Shown here one piece after another: positions 17,527 to 24,822 of a DNA stretch of 34,421 nt (its first letter is position 1; every line of letters begins with the position of its first letter). The position numbers and the translations under genes were made by a program. The stretch comes from Polynucleobacter sp. MG-27-Goln-C1. GTDB lineage: Bacteria; Pseudomonadota; Gammaproteobacteria; Burkholderiales; Burkholderiaceae. The stretch covers positions 1-34,421 of the forward strand of contig NZ_JACVPM010000007.1 of the NCBI RefSeq assembly GCF_018881905.1, read 5' to 3'. The notes under the pieces were generated by a model that was not told where the DNA came from, did no database searches, and saw only the letters and a list, made by a program, of their open reading frames with translations.

Positions 17527-18918
17527 CTATTCATTTTTGGTTAGTTTTTCAGGTACTACCCACCGATCAAAATCAGATTCCGTTACCAGCCCACTATTTA
17601 TTGCAGCTTCCCTTAAGTTCATATTTTTCTCATGAGCCAATTTTGTAATGGCTGCCGTCTTTTCGTAACCAATATGAGGGCTTAAAGCGGTAGCCAACAT
17701 TAAAGAGGCATTCATTAATTCTGTTATTCGAGCGCGGTTTGGCTCAATGCCTTTAACGCAATATTGATTAAAAGAATTCATACCATCGGCAAGCAGGCGA
17801 ATACTTTGAAGGAAGTTATGCAAAATTAATGGCCTAAATACATTGAGCTCAAAATTGCCTGATGCAGCGCCCATTCCGATAGTCACATCATTTCCCATTA
17901 CCTGATAACAAATCATGGCAAGTGCTTCACATTGGGTGGGATTCACTTTTCCCGGCATGATTGAGCTTCCAGGCTCATTCTCAGGAATGCTAATTTCACC
18001 CAATCCAGACCGGGGGCCAGAAGCCATCCACCGAATATCTGTAGAAATCTTCATTAATGCAATTGCTAGCGTTTTAAGAGCTCCATGCATATTTACGAGA
18101 ACTTCACTTCCCGCTATTGCAGCAAACTTGTTCTCTGCTTCGGTAAAAGCAATACCAGTAGAGAGGGAAAGATTTTCAACTACCAATTTTGCAAATTGAT
18201 GGGTTGAGTTAATTCCGGTTCCCACCGCTGTTCCGCCTATTGCAAGCTCAGATAAACCAGGCAATGCTAGTTGTATTGCCCATCTTGCGATACGCAACTG
18301 AGAAAGGTATCCAGAAAACTCTTGGCCAAGAGTAAGAGGCACCGCATCTTGAAGGTGTGTTCTGCCAACCTTGGTGATTCCTGAGAAATCCTTACTCTTT
18401 TTCTCAAAAGTGTCTATTAACTCATCCAGGATGGGTAACAAAAACTGCCTAATCTGACAGACCCCAGCAACATGAATAGCTGTTGGAATGACATCATTGG
18501 ATGATTGCCCTGCATTCACATCATCGTTTGGATGAAATTGACGTTTTTGACCGCCCTCAGTCTGCGCTAAGCGTGATGCTAGATTGGCTATAACTTCATT
18601 CATGTTCATATTTGTTTGGGTCGCCGAGCCTGTTTGCCATATGGAAAGCTGAAACTCTTTCCAATGCAATTTCATGATTACTTCCTCTACAGCCAGCAAT
18701 AAAGGCTCCCCTTTGCGCATGGAAAATAAGCCGAGATGAATATTGGCCAATATACAGGCGCGCTTAACCTCAGCTAAAGCCCAGAGAAATTCAAGAGGCA
18801 TCTTCTCTGTTGAGATATCAAAATGCATGAGCGCTCTTTGCGTTTGAGAGCCCCATAAATTGGCATTGGATACCTCAATATCCCCCATAGTGTCATGCTC
18901 GATTCGGGTTTCTCTCAT
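17527..18918 (-). CDS. fumC: Class II fumarate hydratase
   Basis: Interconverts fumarate and L-malate in the TCA cycle without an iron-sulphur cluster. The 463-aa protein matches FumC in length. It starts with the typical [19 protein letters not shown], has the substrate-site [13 protein letters not shown] near 98-110, and carries the superfamily signature [16 protein letters not shown] near residue 320. Aspartase also has a GSSIMPxKVNP signature, but the N-terminal wording and the QTQRA segment favour fumarase. Oxidant-resistant FumC beside SOD, ferritin-like protein and reductase fits a stress-adapted block. The promoter should lie in 18919-19009, shared with the divergent DUF2789 gene. Confidence 0.93.
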   Translation of the reverse strand: MRETRIEHDTMGDIEVSNANLWGSQTQRALMHFDISTEKMPLEFLWALAEVKRACILANIHLGLFSMRKGEPLLLAVEEVIMKLHWKEFQLSIWQTGSATQTNMNMNEVIANLASRLAQTEGGQKRQFHPNDDVNAGQSSNDVIPTAIHVAGVCQIRQFLLPILDELIDTFEKKSKDFSGITKVGRTHLQDAVPLTLGQEFSGYLSQLRIARWAIQLALPGLSELAIGGTAVGTGINSTHQFAKLVVENLSLSTGIAFTEAENKFAAIAGSEVLVNMHGALKTLAIALMKISTDIRWMASGPRSGLGEISIPENEPGSSIMPGKVNPTQCEALAMICYQVMGNDVTIGMGAASGNFELNVFRPLILHNFLQSIRLLADGMNSFNQYCVKGIEPNRARITELMNASLMLATALSPHIGYEKTAAITKLAHEKNMNLREAAINSGLVTESDFDRWVVPEKLTKNE

Positions 18919-19009
18919 ACTTTTATCCTATACCTTTCTATATACATAGCAAGATGCTTGTGGTTTATTTTTTATCGGCGTATAAATTAAATATAGAGAA
19001 GGAGTTAAC

Positions 19010-19258
19010 ATGATCAAGCCATTTGAATCTCTTCGAGACCTCTTTAAACAGTTGGGGCTACCTGATAATTGCTCTGAAATAGAATCGTTCATTCAGTCTC
19101 ATGCCCCATTAGATGAATCCATACTGCTAGCAGATGCTGCATGGTGGAAGCCTGTTCAAAAAGATTTTTTAAGAGATGAATTATTAAGGGATGCCGATTG
19201 GGCTGAAGCAATTGACTTATTGAACAATCTACTTAGACACCAGCCGACAAAGAGATAG
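19010..19258 (+). CDS. DUF2789 family protein
   Basis: An 82-aa cytoplasmic protein of the small DUF2789 family, recognised by the opening FESLRDLFKQLGLPDN, the middle LADAAWWKPVQKDFL and the ending DADWAEAIDLLNNLLR. The function of the family is unknown. The start has a strong site, GAAGGAG 6-7 nt upstream. It diverges from fumC and converges on sodB with only 4 bp between stops, so no terminator fits there and antisense read-through is possible. Confidence 0.88.
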   Translation: MIKPFESLRDLFKQLGLPDNCSEIESFIQSHAPLDESILLADAAWWKPVQKDFLRDELLRDADWAEAIDLLNNLLRHQPTKR

Positions 19259-19262
19259 TCAC

Positions 19263-19841
19263 TCATTCAAAATTCTTCTCAACAAACTCCCAATTCACCA
19301 ACCTCCAAAAGCTGTGTAAGTAGTGAGAACGAGCATTTCTACAGTCAATGTAATAAGCGTGCTCCCACACATCACACGCGAGTAAGGGCTTAGATCCTGT
19401 GGCTAGGGGTGTACCTGCATTACTTGTTGACTCAATTTCTAGGGATCCATCTGCCTTTTTTACCAACCAGGCCCACCCAGATCCAAAGGTTCCAACCGCT
19501 ACCCTTGAAAAATCTGCTACAAATGCCTCATATGATCCCCACTTTGTATCGATAGCTTTGGCAAGCTTTCCAAATGGAATCTCAGGAGTGGAAGGCTCTA
19601 ACCCCATCCAGTAAAACGAGTGATTCCATACTTGAGCGGCATTGTTAAAAATTGGGCCAGAGGCATTCTTAATGATGTCTTCTAGGCTTGAATTTTCAAA
19701 GCCAGTACCCTTAATTAGGATATTTAAGTTTTCAACATAGGCCTTGTGATGCTTGCCGTAATGGAACTCCACCGTTTCTTTAGAAATATAGGGCTCCAAT
19801 GCATCTAGTTCATAGGGCAATACGGGTAGTGAGTATTCCAT
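19263..19841 (-). CDS. sodB: Iron superoxide dismutase
   Basis: Converts superoxide to oxygen and hydrogen peroxide. The 192-aa length is typical. Metal ligands are H27 (EFHYGKHH), H74 (VWNHSFYW), D157 and H161 (DVWEHAYY). Q70 in NNAAQVWNH and the SFYW motif mark the Fe-type rather than the Mn-type. There is no signal peptide, so it is cytoplasmic. It lies 55 nt downstream of a 4-TM protein gene and may belong to the same minus-strand transcript as 20303-20656, whose leader has FNR boxes; a separate promoter in 19842-19896 cannot be excluded. Confidence 0.95.
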   Translation of the reverse strand: MEYSLPVLPYELDALEPYISKETVEFHYGKHHKAYVENLNILIKGTGFENSSLEDIIKNASGPIFNNAAQVWNHSFYWMGLEPSTPEIPFGKLAKAIDTKWGSYEAFVADFSRVAVGTFGSGWAWLVKKADGSLEIESTSNAGTPLATGSKPLLACDVWEHAYYIDCRNARSHYLHSFWRLVNWEFVEKNFE

Positions 19842-19896
19842 ATTCAGTCTTTCTAATAAATTGAATTTAAGAGATGTATGCGATCCACTTATTTGG

Positions 19897-20298
19897 TTAT
19901 GAAAACCATCTTAGGAATGCAGCAGAACTTAATGCAAGAACGCCAAATAGGAACATAGGCCACCAAAATATCTTATCAACGACCTTTGAAAACTGAGGTC
20001 CAAATAACACATATGTTGCAGCAAATGCAAATCCCAGGACCACACAGCCGATCTTTATCAAAAGCGCAGCAATCGCCACCCCATGAATGTCAGGAAGCTG
20101 ATGGAAGTAGTGATAAGTGGTTAATCCAAATGCTGCGCCTGTAAAACCCTGTAGAGCCCAGGCAAATGACTGGACTGCTGCTAACGCCCTCTTAGTTGGA
20201 TTGAGCGCAAAAAATAAACCATACGCACCAACCCCAACAATGAGAACGGCGAGCAAATTGTGAACACTCTGAATAAGCGCGTAGAGTAAGTTTTGCAT
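19897..20298 (-). CDS. Small integral membrane protein, 4 TM
   Basis: A 133-aa protein with four hydrophobic segments (roughly residues 12-32, 43-63, 75-98 and 108-130). Start ATG 20298 ([10 protein letters not shown]) is preferred because it begins just before TM1 and lies 4 nt after the stop of the preceding periplasmic gene. A longer reading to 20358 would overlap that gene by 56 nt. The histidine in SVHNLLAVL and the [12 protein letters not shown] loop could bind metal or haem, but no motif proves this. The family was not recognised. Confidence 0.7.
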   Translation of the reverse strand: MQNLLYALIQSVHNLLAVLIVGVGAYGLFFALNPTKRALAAVQSFAWALQGFTGAAFGLTTYHYFHQLPDIHGVAIAALLIKIGCVVLGFAFAATYVLFGPQFSKVVDKIFWWPMFLFGVLALSSAAFLRWFS

Positions 20299-20302
20299 AT
20301 CT

Positions 20303-20656
20303 TTATCTAGTAATGAACATAGTTGAAGATTGCAATCCAGTGAGACTGTGATCAGCACGGGCTTCTTTAACTAGGATTACGTGCTTACCAGCTGAGAGTG
20401 GAGGTAGATCGACAGCGCATGGGCAGCCAGTTACCTCTCTGTCAACTATTGGTTTTTGATCATCAACGTAAACATGTAGATGATCCCCTTGTGGACCTAA
20501 TTTAACCCGATAGATTAATTTTGAAATTGCATTACCCTGCACTACGGCACCATCCGAAGGGGTGATGATGCTTATGGATCCAGCATCAGCGGCATATGAA
20601 GTGCCAATTGAAAATACAATAGCGAGCGCTATTACTGATCGAATGATTGTTTTCAT
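20303..20656 (-). CDS. Exported small protein, DUF4399/DUF6130-like
   Basis: A 117-aa protein with a clear signal peptide: MKTIIRS, a hydrophobic core, and likely cleavage after SYA before ADAG. The mature part looks like a single beta-sandwich. ITPSDGAVVQG, GDHLHVYVDDQKP and LPPLSAGKHVILVKEA recall the DUF4399/DUF6130 group of periplasmic domains. A CPC motif (TGCPCAVD) could form a disulphide or bind metal. Start ATG 20656 has AAGGAG 6 nt upstream; the longer frame to 20752 runs through the promoter region and is rejected. It heads a set with the 4-TM protein and perhaps sodB. Two FNR boxes lie 83-148 bp upstream. Confidence 0.75.
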   Translation of the reverse strand: MKTIIRSVIALAIVFSIGTSYAADAGSISIITPSDGAVVQGNAISKLIYRVKLGPQGDHLHVYVDDQKPIVDREVTGCPCAVDLPPLSAGKHVILVKEARADHSLTGLQSSTMFITR

Positions 20657-20738
20657 CAACTTCTCCTTACTTTTAGATAGAAATTCAATAACACCAACTG
20701 GTGTATGAACCACAATAAAACGCAAGGAATTATCTTTT

Positions 20739-20752
20739 TTGATACGTATCAA
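20739..20752. promoter_or_regulatory. FNR box 1 (TTGAT ACGT ATCAA)
   Basis: A perfect FNR/ANR consensus palindrome inside a larger perfect palindrome, TTTTGATACGTATCAAAA (20737-20754). Its centre is about 90 bp upstream of the exported protein start at 20656, so a class II position would put the minus-strand transcript start near 20704. Confidence 0.75.
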
Positions 20753-20790
20753 AATTAATTAAAAATCTTTTCAATAATTTTTGCAATTTT

Positions 20791-20804
20791 TTGATACATA
20801 TCAA
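20791..20804. promoter_or_regulatory. FNR box 2 (TTGAT ACAT ATCAA)
   Basis: A second perfect FNR consensus, centred 52 bp from box 1 (five helical turns, same DNA face). Its centre is 70 bp before ATG 20868. A class II promoter would start near 20839, giving a leader of about 29 nt with the Shine-Dalgarno. Confidence 0.75.
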
Positions 20805-20867
20805 GAAACAATTGGCGGCAAAAGAGATGATTACTTCATTCAATTTGAATTAGTAAGGGGGATTGCA

Positions 20868-21086
20868 ATGCAAGTACATGTGAATAAGGGATTTTTAGGT
20901 CGCAGACATGCAATTGATGGCTCTGATAGCGGGTTTTCTCCGATTACCCCAGGCGACTATCTGGCAAGGTTTGACCCAAATGAAGGGCTTTCAATCCTGA
21001 AAAGTACCGGCGATGCCAGCTATCTCAAGTTAGCCCAGTTTGAGGAGAAAGTTGCTATGGGCGTTTTAGTGGTTATTGCAATTTAG
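20868..21086 (+). CDS. Hypothetical protein, 72 aa
   Basis: Not recognised. The start is ATG 20868 because AAGGGGG lies 6 nt upstream; the longer frame from 20781 overlaps FNR box 2 and has no ribosome site. The protein is basic at the N terminus (QVHVNKGFLGRRH), has no cysteine, and ends in a short hydrophobic segment (MGVLVVIAI). It is the first gene of a likely FNR-controlled plus-strand set, 30 nt before the YceI gene. Confidence 0.6.
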   Translation: MQVHVNKGFLGRRHAIDGSDSGFSPITPGDYLARFDPNEGLSILKSTGDASYLKLAQFEEKVAMGVLVVIAI

Positions 21087-21116
21087 GGTCGAATCAATAT
21101 CTATCCAGGGGGATGT

Positions 21117-21638
21117 ATGCCAAAAACTGAACAGCTCTATAGCTTGGATTCAGGTCACACTTTTGTCTACTTTGAATACTGTCATTTCGGATTTTCAAGG
21201 CAGATCAGTAGATTTGACAAGATAAGCGGAGAGATTAAGCTAAATCTGAAATCACGAACTGGCTCGGTCAAGATTGATATTGATACCAAGTCGGTCAGTA
21301 CTGGGTCGGAGCTATTTAATTCGCATATCCAAGGCATTGATTTTTTTAATACTGCCCAATACCCAAAGGCCACTTTTGTGTCTGATAGGGTCGAATTTGA
21401 GGGTTCAAAGGTTACCGCAGTGCATGGTGTATTGACCATAAAGGATATCTGCGAACACATCACTCTAGAGGTTATTCATTTTGAATATGGAAAGCACCCC
21501 GTTAGTGGCGAAGAACACTTTGGCGCAAATGCCGTAGCGGTAGTCAAGAGGTCAGATTTCAACATGAGTAAATACGCGCCACAAATTACTGATGAGGTTG
21601 TAATTAAGGTTGCAATTGAGGCATCGAAGGTTAAGTAG
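21117..21638 (+). CDS. YceI-like domain protein without signal peptide
   Basis: A 173-aa lipocalin-like YceI-family protein. Family features: YSLDSGHTFVYFEYCHFGFS at the start, the GSVKIDIDTKSVSTG strand, FFNTAQYPKATFVSD and a C-terminal RSDFNMSKYAP. YceI proteins bind isoprenoid or other amphiphilic molecules in a beta barrel and are usually secreted. Here the domain begins at once after the start, so it appears cytoplasmic. The start has AGGGGG 4 nt upstream. Neighbours suggest FNR-linked expression. Confidence 0.85.
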   Translation: MPKTEQLYSLDSGHTFVYFEYCHFGFSRQISRFDKISGEIKLNLKSRTGSVKIDIDTKSVSTGSELFNSHIQGIDFFNTAQYPKATFVSDRVEFEGSKVTAVHGVLTIKDICEHITLEVIHFEYGKHPVSGEEHFGANAVAVVKRSDFNMSKYAPQITDEVVIKVAIEASKVK

Positions 21639-21692
21639 CAATGAATTTGAACCTTAGATCTCCTAATCGCCATCAATACAGAGGGGTAAATG

Positions 21693-21899
21693 ATGAAACG
21701 GATTGTCGATGTTTTTACGAATGATTGGTCTCCAGAAATTGTTTGGACCTACATCATCTCCATAGAAGGAATTGTTAACCCCATTGACTTAAACCAAGAT
21801 GAGGTAGATCTCAGAGCATTTGAGCTTGAAGCGCTAAGACTTGCTCAAGATGAGGGCCGAGGTGATGCCGGCAGTCTAATTGCAAAAGTTAGGGAGTAG
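21693..21899 (+). CDS. Hypothetical protein, 68 aa
   Basis: Not recognised. GAGGGG at 21681-21686 favours ATG 21693 (6-nt spacing) over 21690. The protein is acidic in its second half, has two tryptophans near the N terminus (DWSPEIVWTY), and no membrane segment or cysteine. A short inverted repeat, GAGTAG/CTACTC (21894-21899, 21910-21915), overlaps the stop but lacks a T tract, so it is not a convincing terminator. Confidence 0.6.
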   Translation: MKRIVDVFTNDWSPEIVWTYIISIEGIVNPIDLNQDEVDLRAFELEALRLAQDEGRGDAGSLIAKVRE

Positions 21900-22019
21900 A
21901 TCTTTAAGACTACTCACCACTCATTTGCATTATTTCTATATAAATCAGAAACGGTTGATTGACTTAACACCCTATTAAGATAGGTTCTTGTATCACAAAC
22001 ATTTACTATAGGAGGCTAT

Positions 22020-22448
22020 ATGCTCACCAAGCTAGATAAAGTAGTTTATACCGCTCATGCCCACACTACTGGCGGCAGAGAGGGACATTCACGCACCGAT
22101 GATGGCCATGTAGACGTCACACTCACCCCACCAAAGGAAATGGGTGGCTCCGGAACCGGTACAAATCCAGAACAATTATTTGCAGCTGGTTACTCGGCTT
22201 GTTTTTTAGGTGCCATGCGGTATGTAGCAGGTCCAATGAAAATTGAGGTCCCTGCTGATACTTATATCGATGCAAGTGTTGATATTGGTCCAACACTATT
22301 TGGTTTTGGAATCGCTGTTAAATTGAGTATTTCGTTACCAGGCATTGAAAAGAGCGTGGCGCAGAATCTCATTGATGAGGCGCACAAAGTATGCCCTTAT
22401 TCAAATGCAACAAGAGGCAACATTTCAGTTGAGCTTGCTTTAATTTGA
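22020..22448 (+). CDS. ohr: Organic hydroperoxide resistance protein (Ohr/OsmC family)
   Basis: A thiol peroxidase that reduces organic hydroperoxides using lipoylated partners. The 142-aa protein has both redox cysteines, C61 (GYSACF) and C125 (VCPYSNATRGN), the catalytic arginine R20 (TGGREGHSR) and the GTNPEQLFAAG motif. These favour Ohr over OsmC. The site AGGAGG lies just upstream of the start. There is an apparent own leader of 120 bp after the 68-aa ORF, with one half FNR-like site (TTGAT at 21955) but no full box. trxC follows 19 nt later. Confidence 0.93.
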   Translation: MLTKLDKVVYTAHAHTTGGREGHSRTDDGHVDVTLTPPKEMGGSGTGTNPEQLFAAGYSACFLGAMRYVAGPMKIEVPADTYIDASVDIGPTLFGFGIAVKLSISLPGIEKSVAQNLIDEAHKVCPYSNATRGNISVELALI

Positions 22449-22467
22449 ACTAAGAAGGTGAAATAAT

Positions 22468-22890
22468 ATGATTGTTTCCTGCCCTCATTGCCACAAAAGC
22501 AATCGCTTTCCTGTTGAAAAAATTGCCAGTCAAGCCACTTGTGGAGCCTGCAAAAATGAACTGTTATCACTCCCTATCAATCCCGATGAGGTCAACTTTG
22601 AGGAATTGATTAAGAACTCTACCCTCCCTATTATTGTTGATTTTTGGGCTCCATGGTGTGGACCTTGCAAAATGTTCGCACCAACATTTGAGGCAAGCGC
22701 CACCGCCCGCTCCAATAAAATAGTTCACGTAAAGATTGATACAGAGAAATATCCAGCAATAGGAGCAAAATTCAATATACGATCAATACCCACTCTAGTT
22801 TTATTTAAGAGTGGTAAAGAGCTCAATCGAGTATGCGGCGCACTGCAAACGGCACAACTAAATCAATTTATCGATCAGGCAATTGGATGA
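22468..22890 (+). CDS. trxC: Thioredoxin 2 (zinc-finger thioredoxin)
   Basis: A 140-aa disulphide reductase. The N-terminal zinc-binding module has C5-P-H-C8 and C25-G-A-C28. The thioredoxin domain has the active site W63-C64-G-P-C67 and cis-proline segment RSIPTLVLF. This pairing defines Trx2/TrxC. It directly follows ohr (19 nt), consistent with a shared oxidative stress transcript. SemiSWEET follows 27 nt later. Confidence 0.94.
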   Translation: MIVSCPHCHKSNRFPVEKIASQATCGACKNELLSLPINPDEVNFEELIKNSTLPIIVDFWAPWCGPCKMFAPTFEASATARSNKIVHVKIDTEKYPAIGAKFNIRSIPTLVLFKSGKELNRVCGALQTAQLNQFIDQAIG

Positions 22891-22917
22891 GCCAGCCACT
22901 CATTCATCAAAGCACAT

Positions 22918-23193
22918 ATGCCTAATTCATCTCAGCTTGCCGAATATATTGGTTTTTTAGCTGCGGTAATTACTGGAATTGCCTTGATTCCACAGGCGCT
23001 TCAGATTTGGAAAATCGGTAATTTCTTGTGCATCTCTGTTTTTGTTTATTCCCTCTTTACAGCTGGTGCTGCAACTTGGCTTTTGTATGGGATATTGATA
23101 TACAAGTGGCCACTTATATTATCAAACAGCATGAGCCTGATGTTGGCTGGCAGTATCTTAGTTTTAAAATTAAGATCGCTATCCAAATCCTAA
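22918..23193 (+). CDS. SemiSWEET / PQ-loop sugar transporter
   Basis: A 91-aa membrane protein with three TM helices, the size of a bacterial SemiSWEET that works as a dimer. The PQ motif is in LIPQALQIWKIGN (about 23-35). WLLYGILIYKWPLILSN in the second half contains the typical W-x-x-YG and the substrate-site asparagine. It probably moves small sugars; the substrate is unknown. It is the last gene of the plus-strand set and converges on 23205 with an 11-bp gap. Confidence 0.87.
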   Translation: MPNSSQLAEYIGFLAAVITGIALIPQALQIWKIGNFLCISVFVYSLFTAGAATWLLYGILIYKWPLILSNSMSLMLAGSILVLKLRSLSKS

Positions 23194-23204
23194 ACAAGCG
23201 ATTA

Positions 23205-23648
23205 CTAATCCACTGTCGGTCTATCACTAGTTAATTTAGCCCCATCTCGAGCATTAAGAGCCAAAAGAATCATTAGTAGAGCGGTCACAATTAACTCGAA
23301 TACCTCAATGCCATAAAAAACTGTATTCCTAACGTAATCATCGGCCTGACTTGCTAATGCATATATGCTTGGAAGCAGCAAAAAGATACTAACAAGAATT
23401 ATCGCTAGCATTCGCTGCTTTTTAACCTTAACAATACTTTCTTTGCGCTCATTTCCAAGAAAATAACCTATACCCCCAGCAACTAAAATCAGCGGAATGT
23501 ATACCCACATTGCCTGCAAAATAGATTGCTGAACAGCAACAACATCACCCGGGGAATAATAAAATTCAGCTACGAGAGTGGCAGAAAAAAATACGAACAA
23601 GAAGAATGCTGCAAAGATTCCTGCGCTTGCGTGTAATAAAGTTTTCAT
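23205..23648 (-). CDS. Small membrane protein, 4 TM
   Basis: A 147-aa protein with four hydrophobic segments (about 5-28, 43-62, 76-96 and 110-135) and a basic cytoplasmic loop (NERKESIVKVKKQR). ATG 23648 (MKTLLHASAG) is preferred because it begins right before TM1 and does not overlap the preceding gene. ATG 23681 would overlap that gene by 17 nt and also lacks a Shine-Dalgarno, so the start remains uncertain. The family is not recognised. It follows a degenerate heavy-metal-associated domain gene, so a metal-related role is possible but not shown. Confidence 0.7.
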   Translation of the reverse strand: MKTLLHASAGIFAAFFLFVFFSATLVAEFYYSPGDVVAVQQSILQAMWVYIPLILVAGGIGYFLGNERKESIVKVKKQRMLAIILVSIFLLLPSIYALASQADDYVRNTVFYGIEVFELIVTALLMILLALNARDGAKLTSDRPTVD

Positions 23649-23664
23649 ATAATTATCAGAATAT

Positions 23665-23889
23665 TTAGGAGTTTTGCTCATCTAGGTCAAGGCTAGCCGA
23701 ATATCCAACTGCCATTAGGGCATGAATAATGTCGTCATATTGATGAGATTTGCGCTGTACTTGGACTCTTCCAGACTCCCAGTCAACATGTACGCTGCGT
23801 ATACCCTCTAGATGACTCAATGCACTATTGATTATTTTTATACATGATGCCGAGGCAATGCCTTGGACATTCAAATTTAGATTTTCCAT
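23665..23889 (-). CDS. Heavy-metal-associated (HMA) fold protein with one metal Cys missing
   Basis: A 74-aa ferredoxin-fold domain of the CopZ/Atx1 type: NLNVQGIASASCIKIINSAL, then SVHVDWESGRVQVQ and AVGYSASL. The usual GMxCxxC metal motif reads G-I-A-S-A-S-C here, so the first cysteine is serine and only one thiol remains. Copper binding in the normal way is doubtful. The start has AGGGGG 4 nt upstream, so it looks expressed. It precedes the 4-TM gene and follows the 41-aa membrane peptide. Confidence 0.78.
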   Translation of the reverse strand: MENLNLNVQGIASASCIKIINSALSHLEGIRSVHVDWESGRVQVQRKSHQYDDIIHALMAVGYSASLDLDEQNS

Positions 23890-23915
23890 TTAACCCCCTA
23901 GTTTCAAATCTTTCG

Positions 23916-24041
23916 CTACCTCTTGTCACTTGAAAAAAGATACTTACATAATGAAGCAATAGATAGTATGAGTGCTATTGCCAATAGGGCGCCGATGATG
24001 CCCATACCACCAATCATGAAACCATCCATCATCTGATTCAT
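23916..24041 (-). CDS. 41-aa single-TM peptide
   Basis: A short ORF with a perfect AGGAGG 6 nt before its ATG. It begins MNQMMDGFMIGGMG, has one long hydrophobic helix (about 9-31) with an IIGALLAIALILSIAS core, and ends in the basic tail KYLFSSDKR. It is methionine-rich at the start. The strong ribosome site and clean TM topology support a real small protein. It sits 21 nt after the Usp stop, likely in the same transcript, and 26 nt before the HMA gene. Confidence 0.72.
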   Translation of the reverse strand: MNQMMDGFMIGGMGIIGALLAIALILSIASLCKYLFSSDKR

Positions 24042-24062
24042 ATTGACCTCCTATATTTTCTG

Positions 24063-24515
24063 TTATGTAGACTTTCCACGAATCAGTAAGACCGGCCTGG
24101 TTGCTATGCGTACGATTGACTCAGCAACACTTCCAAGTAAAAAGTGGCTAAATCCACGCCTACCATGGGTCCCGACTACAATTAAATCTGCCTTCCACTT
24201 ATCAGCATCCGCAGAAATGGCCTGAGCAATTCTGGGATTTCTGGCGCTTGTCTTTATCAAGTGCTGGCCATATGAAACTCCAGATGACTTCAGACTTTTT
24301 CTGGCGGCCTCCAGAATCATTTCACCCTCATGCTGTAAGGACTGCTGCATATCCTTATAGCTCGAATACTCTGCTTCCGGATAAATATTGAAGTTGTCCA
24401 TTACGTAAACAACACGTAATGTAGAGTCGCTCTCTTTAGCTAGCTTAATTGACTCCTTAAGCGCCAATTTGCTTGTGTCACTGCTATCTACTGCCACTAG
24501 TATCTTTTTATACAT
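24063..24515 (-). CDS. Universal stress protein A (ATP-binding type)
   Basis: A 150-aa Usp-fold protein with a canonical nucleotide site: KILVAVDSSD at the start and GTHGRRGFSHFLLGSVAESI near the end (G-x-x-G-(9x)-G-S). The start is ATG 24515 with AAGGA 8 nt upstream; the frame can extend to 24524. An FNR box lies at 24575-24588, centred 66 bp upstream, giving a leader of about 25 nt for a class II promoter. Oxygen-responsive Usp genes are typical FNR/ANR targets. It heads a likely transcript with the 41-aa peptide, the HMA protein and the 4-TM protein. Confidence 0.92.
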   Translation of the reverse strand: MYKKILVAVDSSDTSKLALKESIKLAKESDSTLRVVYVMDNFNIYPEAEYSSYKDMQQSLQHEGEMILEAARKSLKSSGVSYGQHLIKTSARNPRIAQAISADADKWKADLIVVGTHGRRGFSHFLLGSVAESIVRIATRPVLLIRGKST

Positions 24516-24574
24516 ACTTACCATCCTTATGAATTGCCTTCATCTTGAATGTATATTGATGATTAGTCCTGGGA

Positions 24575-24588
24575 TTGATATACATCAA
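24575..24588. promoter_or_regulatory. FNR box 3 (TTGAT ATAC ATCAA)
   Basis: A perfect FNR half-site pair in the divergent gap, centred 66 bp before the Usp start on the minus strand. That position suits FNR activation of the Usp transcript. Confidence 0.75.
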
Positions 24589-24684
24589 AATATTCGAGAT
24601 AAATTGGGGTTTTAGCATCTCGTAAATGCCCATGAAAGTTTCACCATAAAAAACGGCATTTTCACTTTTTATTAATCGCGAAAA

Positions 24685-24698
24685 TTGATATGAATCAA
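24685..24698. promoter_or_regulatory. FNR box 4 (TTGAT ATGA ATCAA)
   Basis: A perfect FNR consensus 110 bp from box 3. Facing the plus strand, a TATAAA at 24720-24725 is correctly placed for a class II promoter (start near 24733). An earlier start using TAGATT at 24711-24716 would keep the whole RNA stem that begins at 24725. It would drive the structured RNA and the ORF at 24942. Confidence 0.72.
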
Positions 24699-24724
24699 AA
24701 ATAAAATTAATAGATTATTTATAA

Positions 24725-24820
24725 AGAGGGTGTGGACGGCGATGTGTAGTTCGATTTATGAGGGAGGGAATAGATCGAAATCTTTTGCTAGCGCGGCAAA
24801 ACATCTAGTCCCCGCCCTCT
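24725..24820 (+). ncRNA. Candidate structured RNA: three-way junction
   Basis: Three nested helices are visible by eye. P1 pairs 24725-24737 with 24808-24820: 13 positions with eleven Watson-Crick pairs, one U-G and one mismatch (33 with 12). P2 pairs 24750-24759 with 24770-24779: ten positions, one G-U, closing a ten-base purine loop GAGGGAGGGA that holds two ANGGA motifs. P3 pairs 24783-24788 with 24796-24801, six perfect pairs and a seven-base loop. The tRNA-like domain begins two bases after P1. Strand is assigned from box 4 and from the tRNA-like domain. I do not recognise a known riboswitch or sRNA family. Loop GAGGG is also complementary to CCCTC in P1, so an alternative fold is possible. 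Confidence 0.5.
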
Positions 24821-24822
24821 GA

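Noticed and set aside
20659..20752. Longer start for the exported DUF4399-like protein
   Set aside because: It would read through FNR box 1 and place the signal peptide inside the protein; AAGGAG marks ATG 20656.
21894..21915. Terminator after the 68-aa ORF
   Set aside because: GAGTAG/CTACTC forms a 6-bp stem but no T tract follows.
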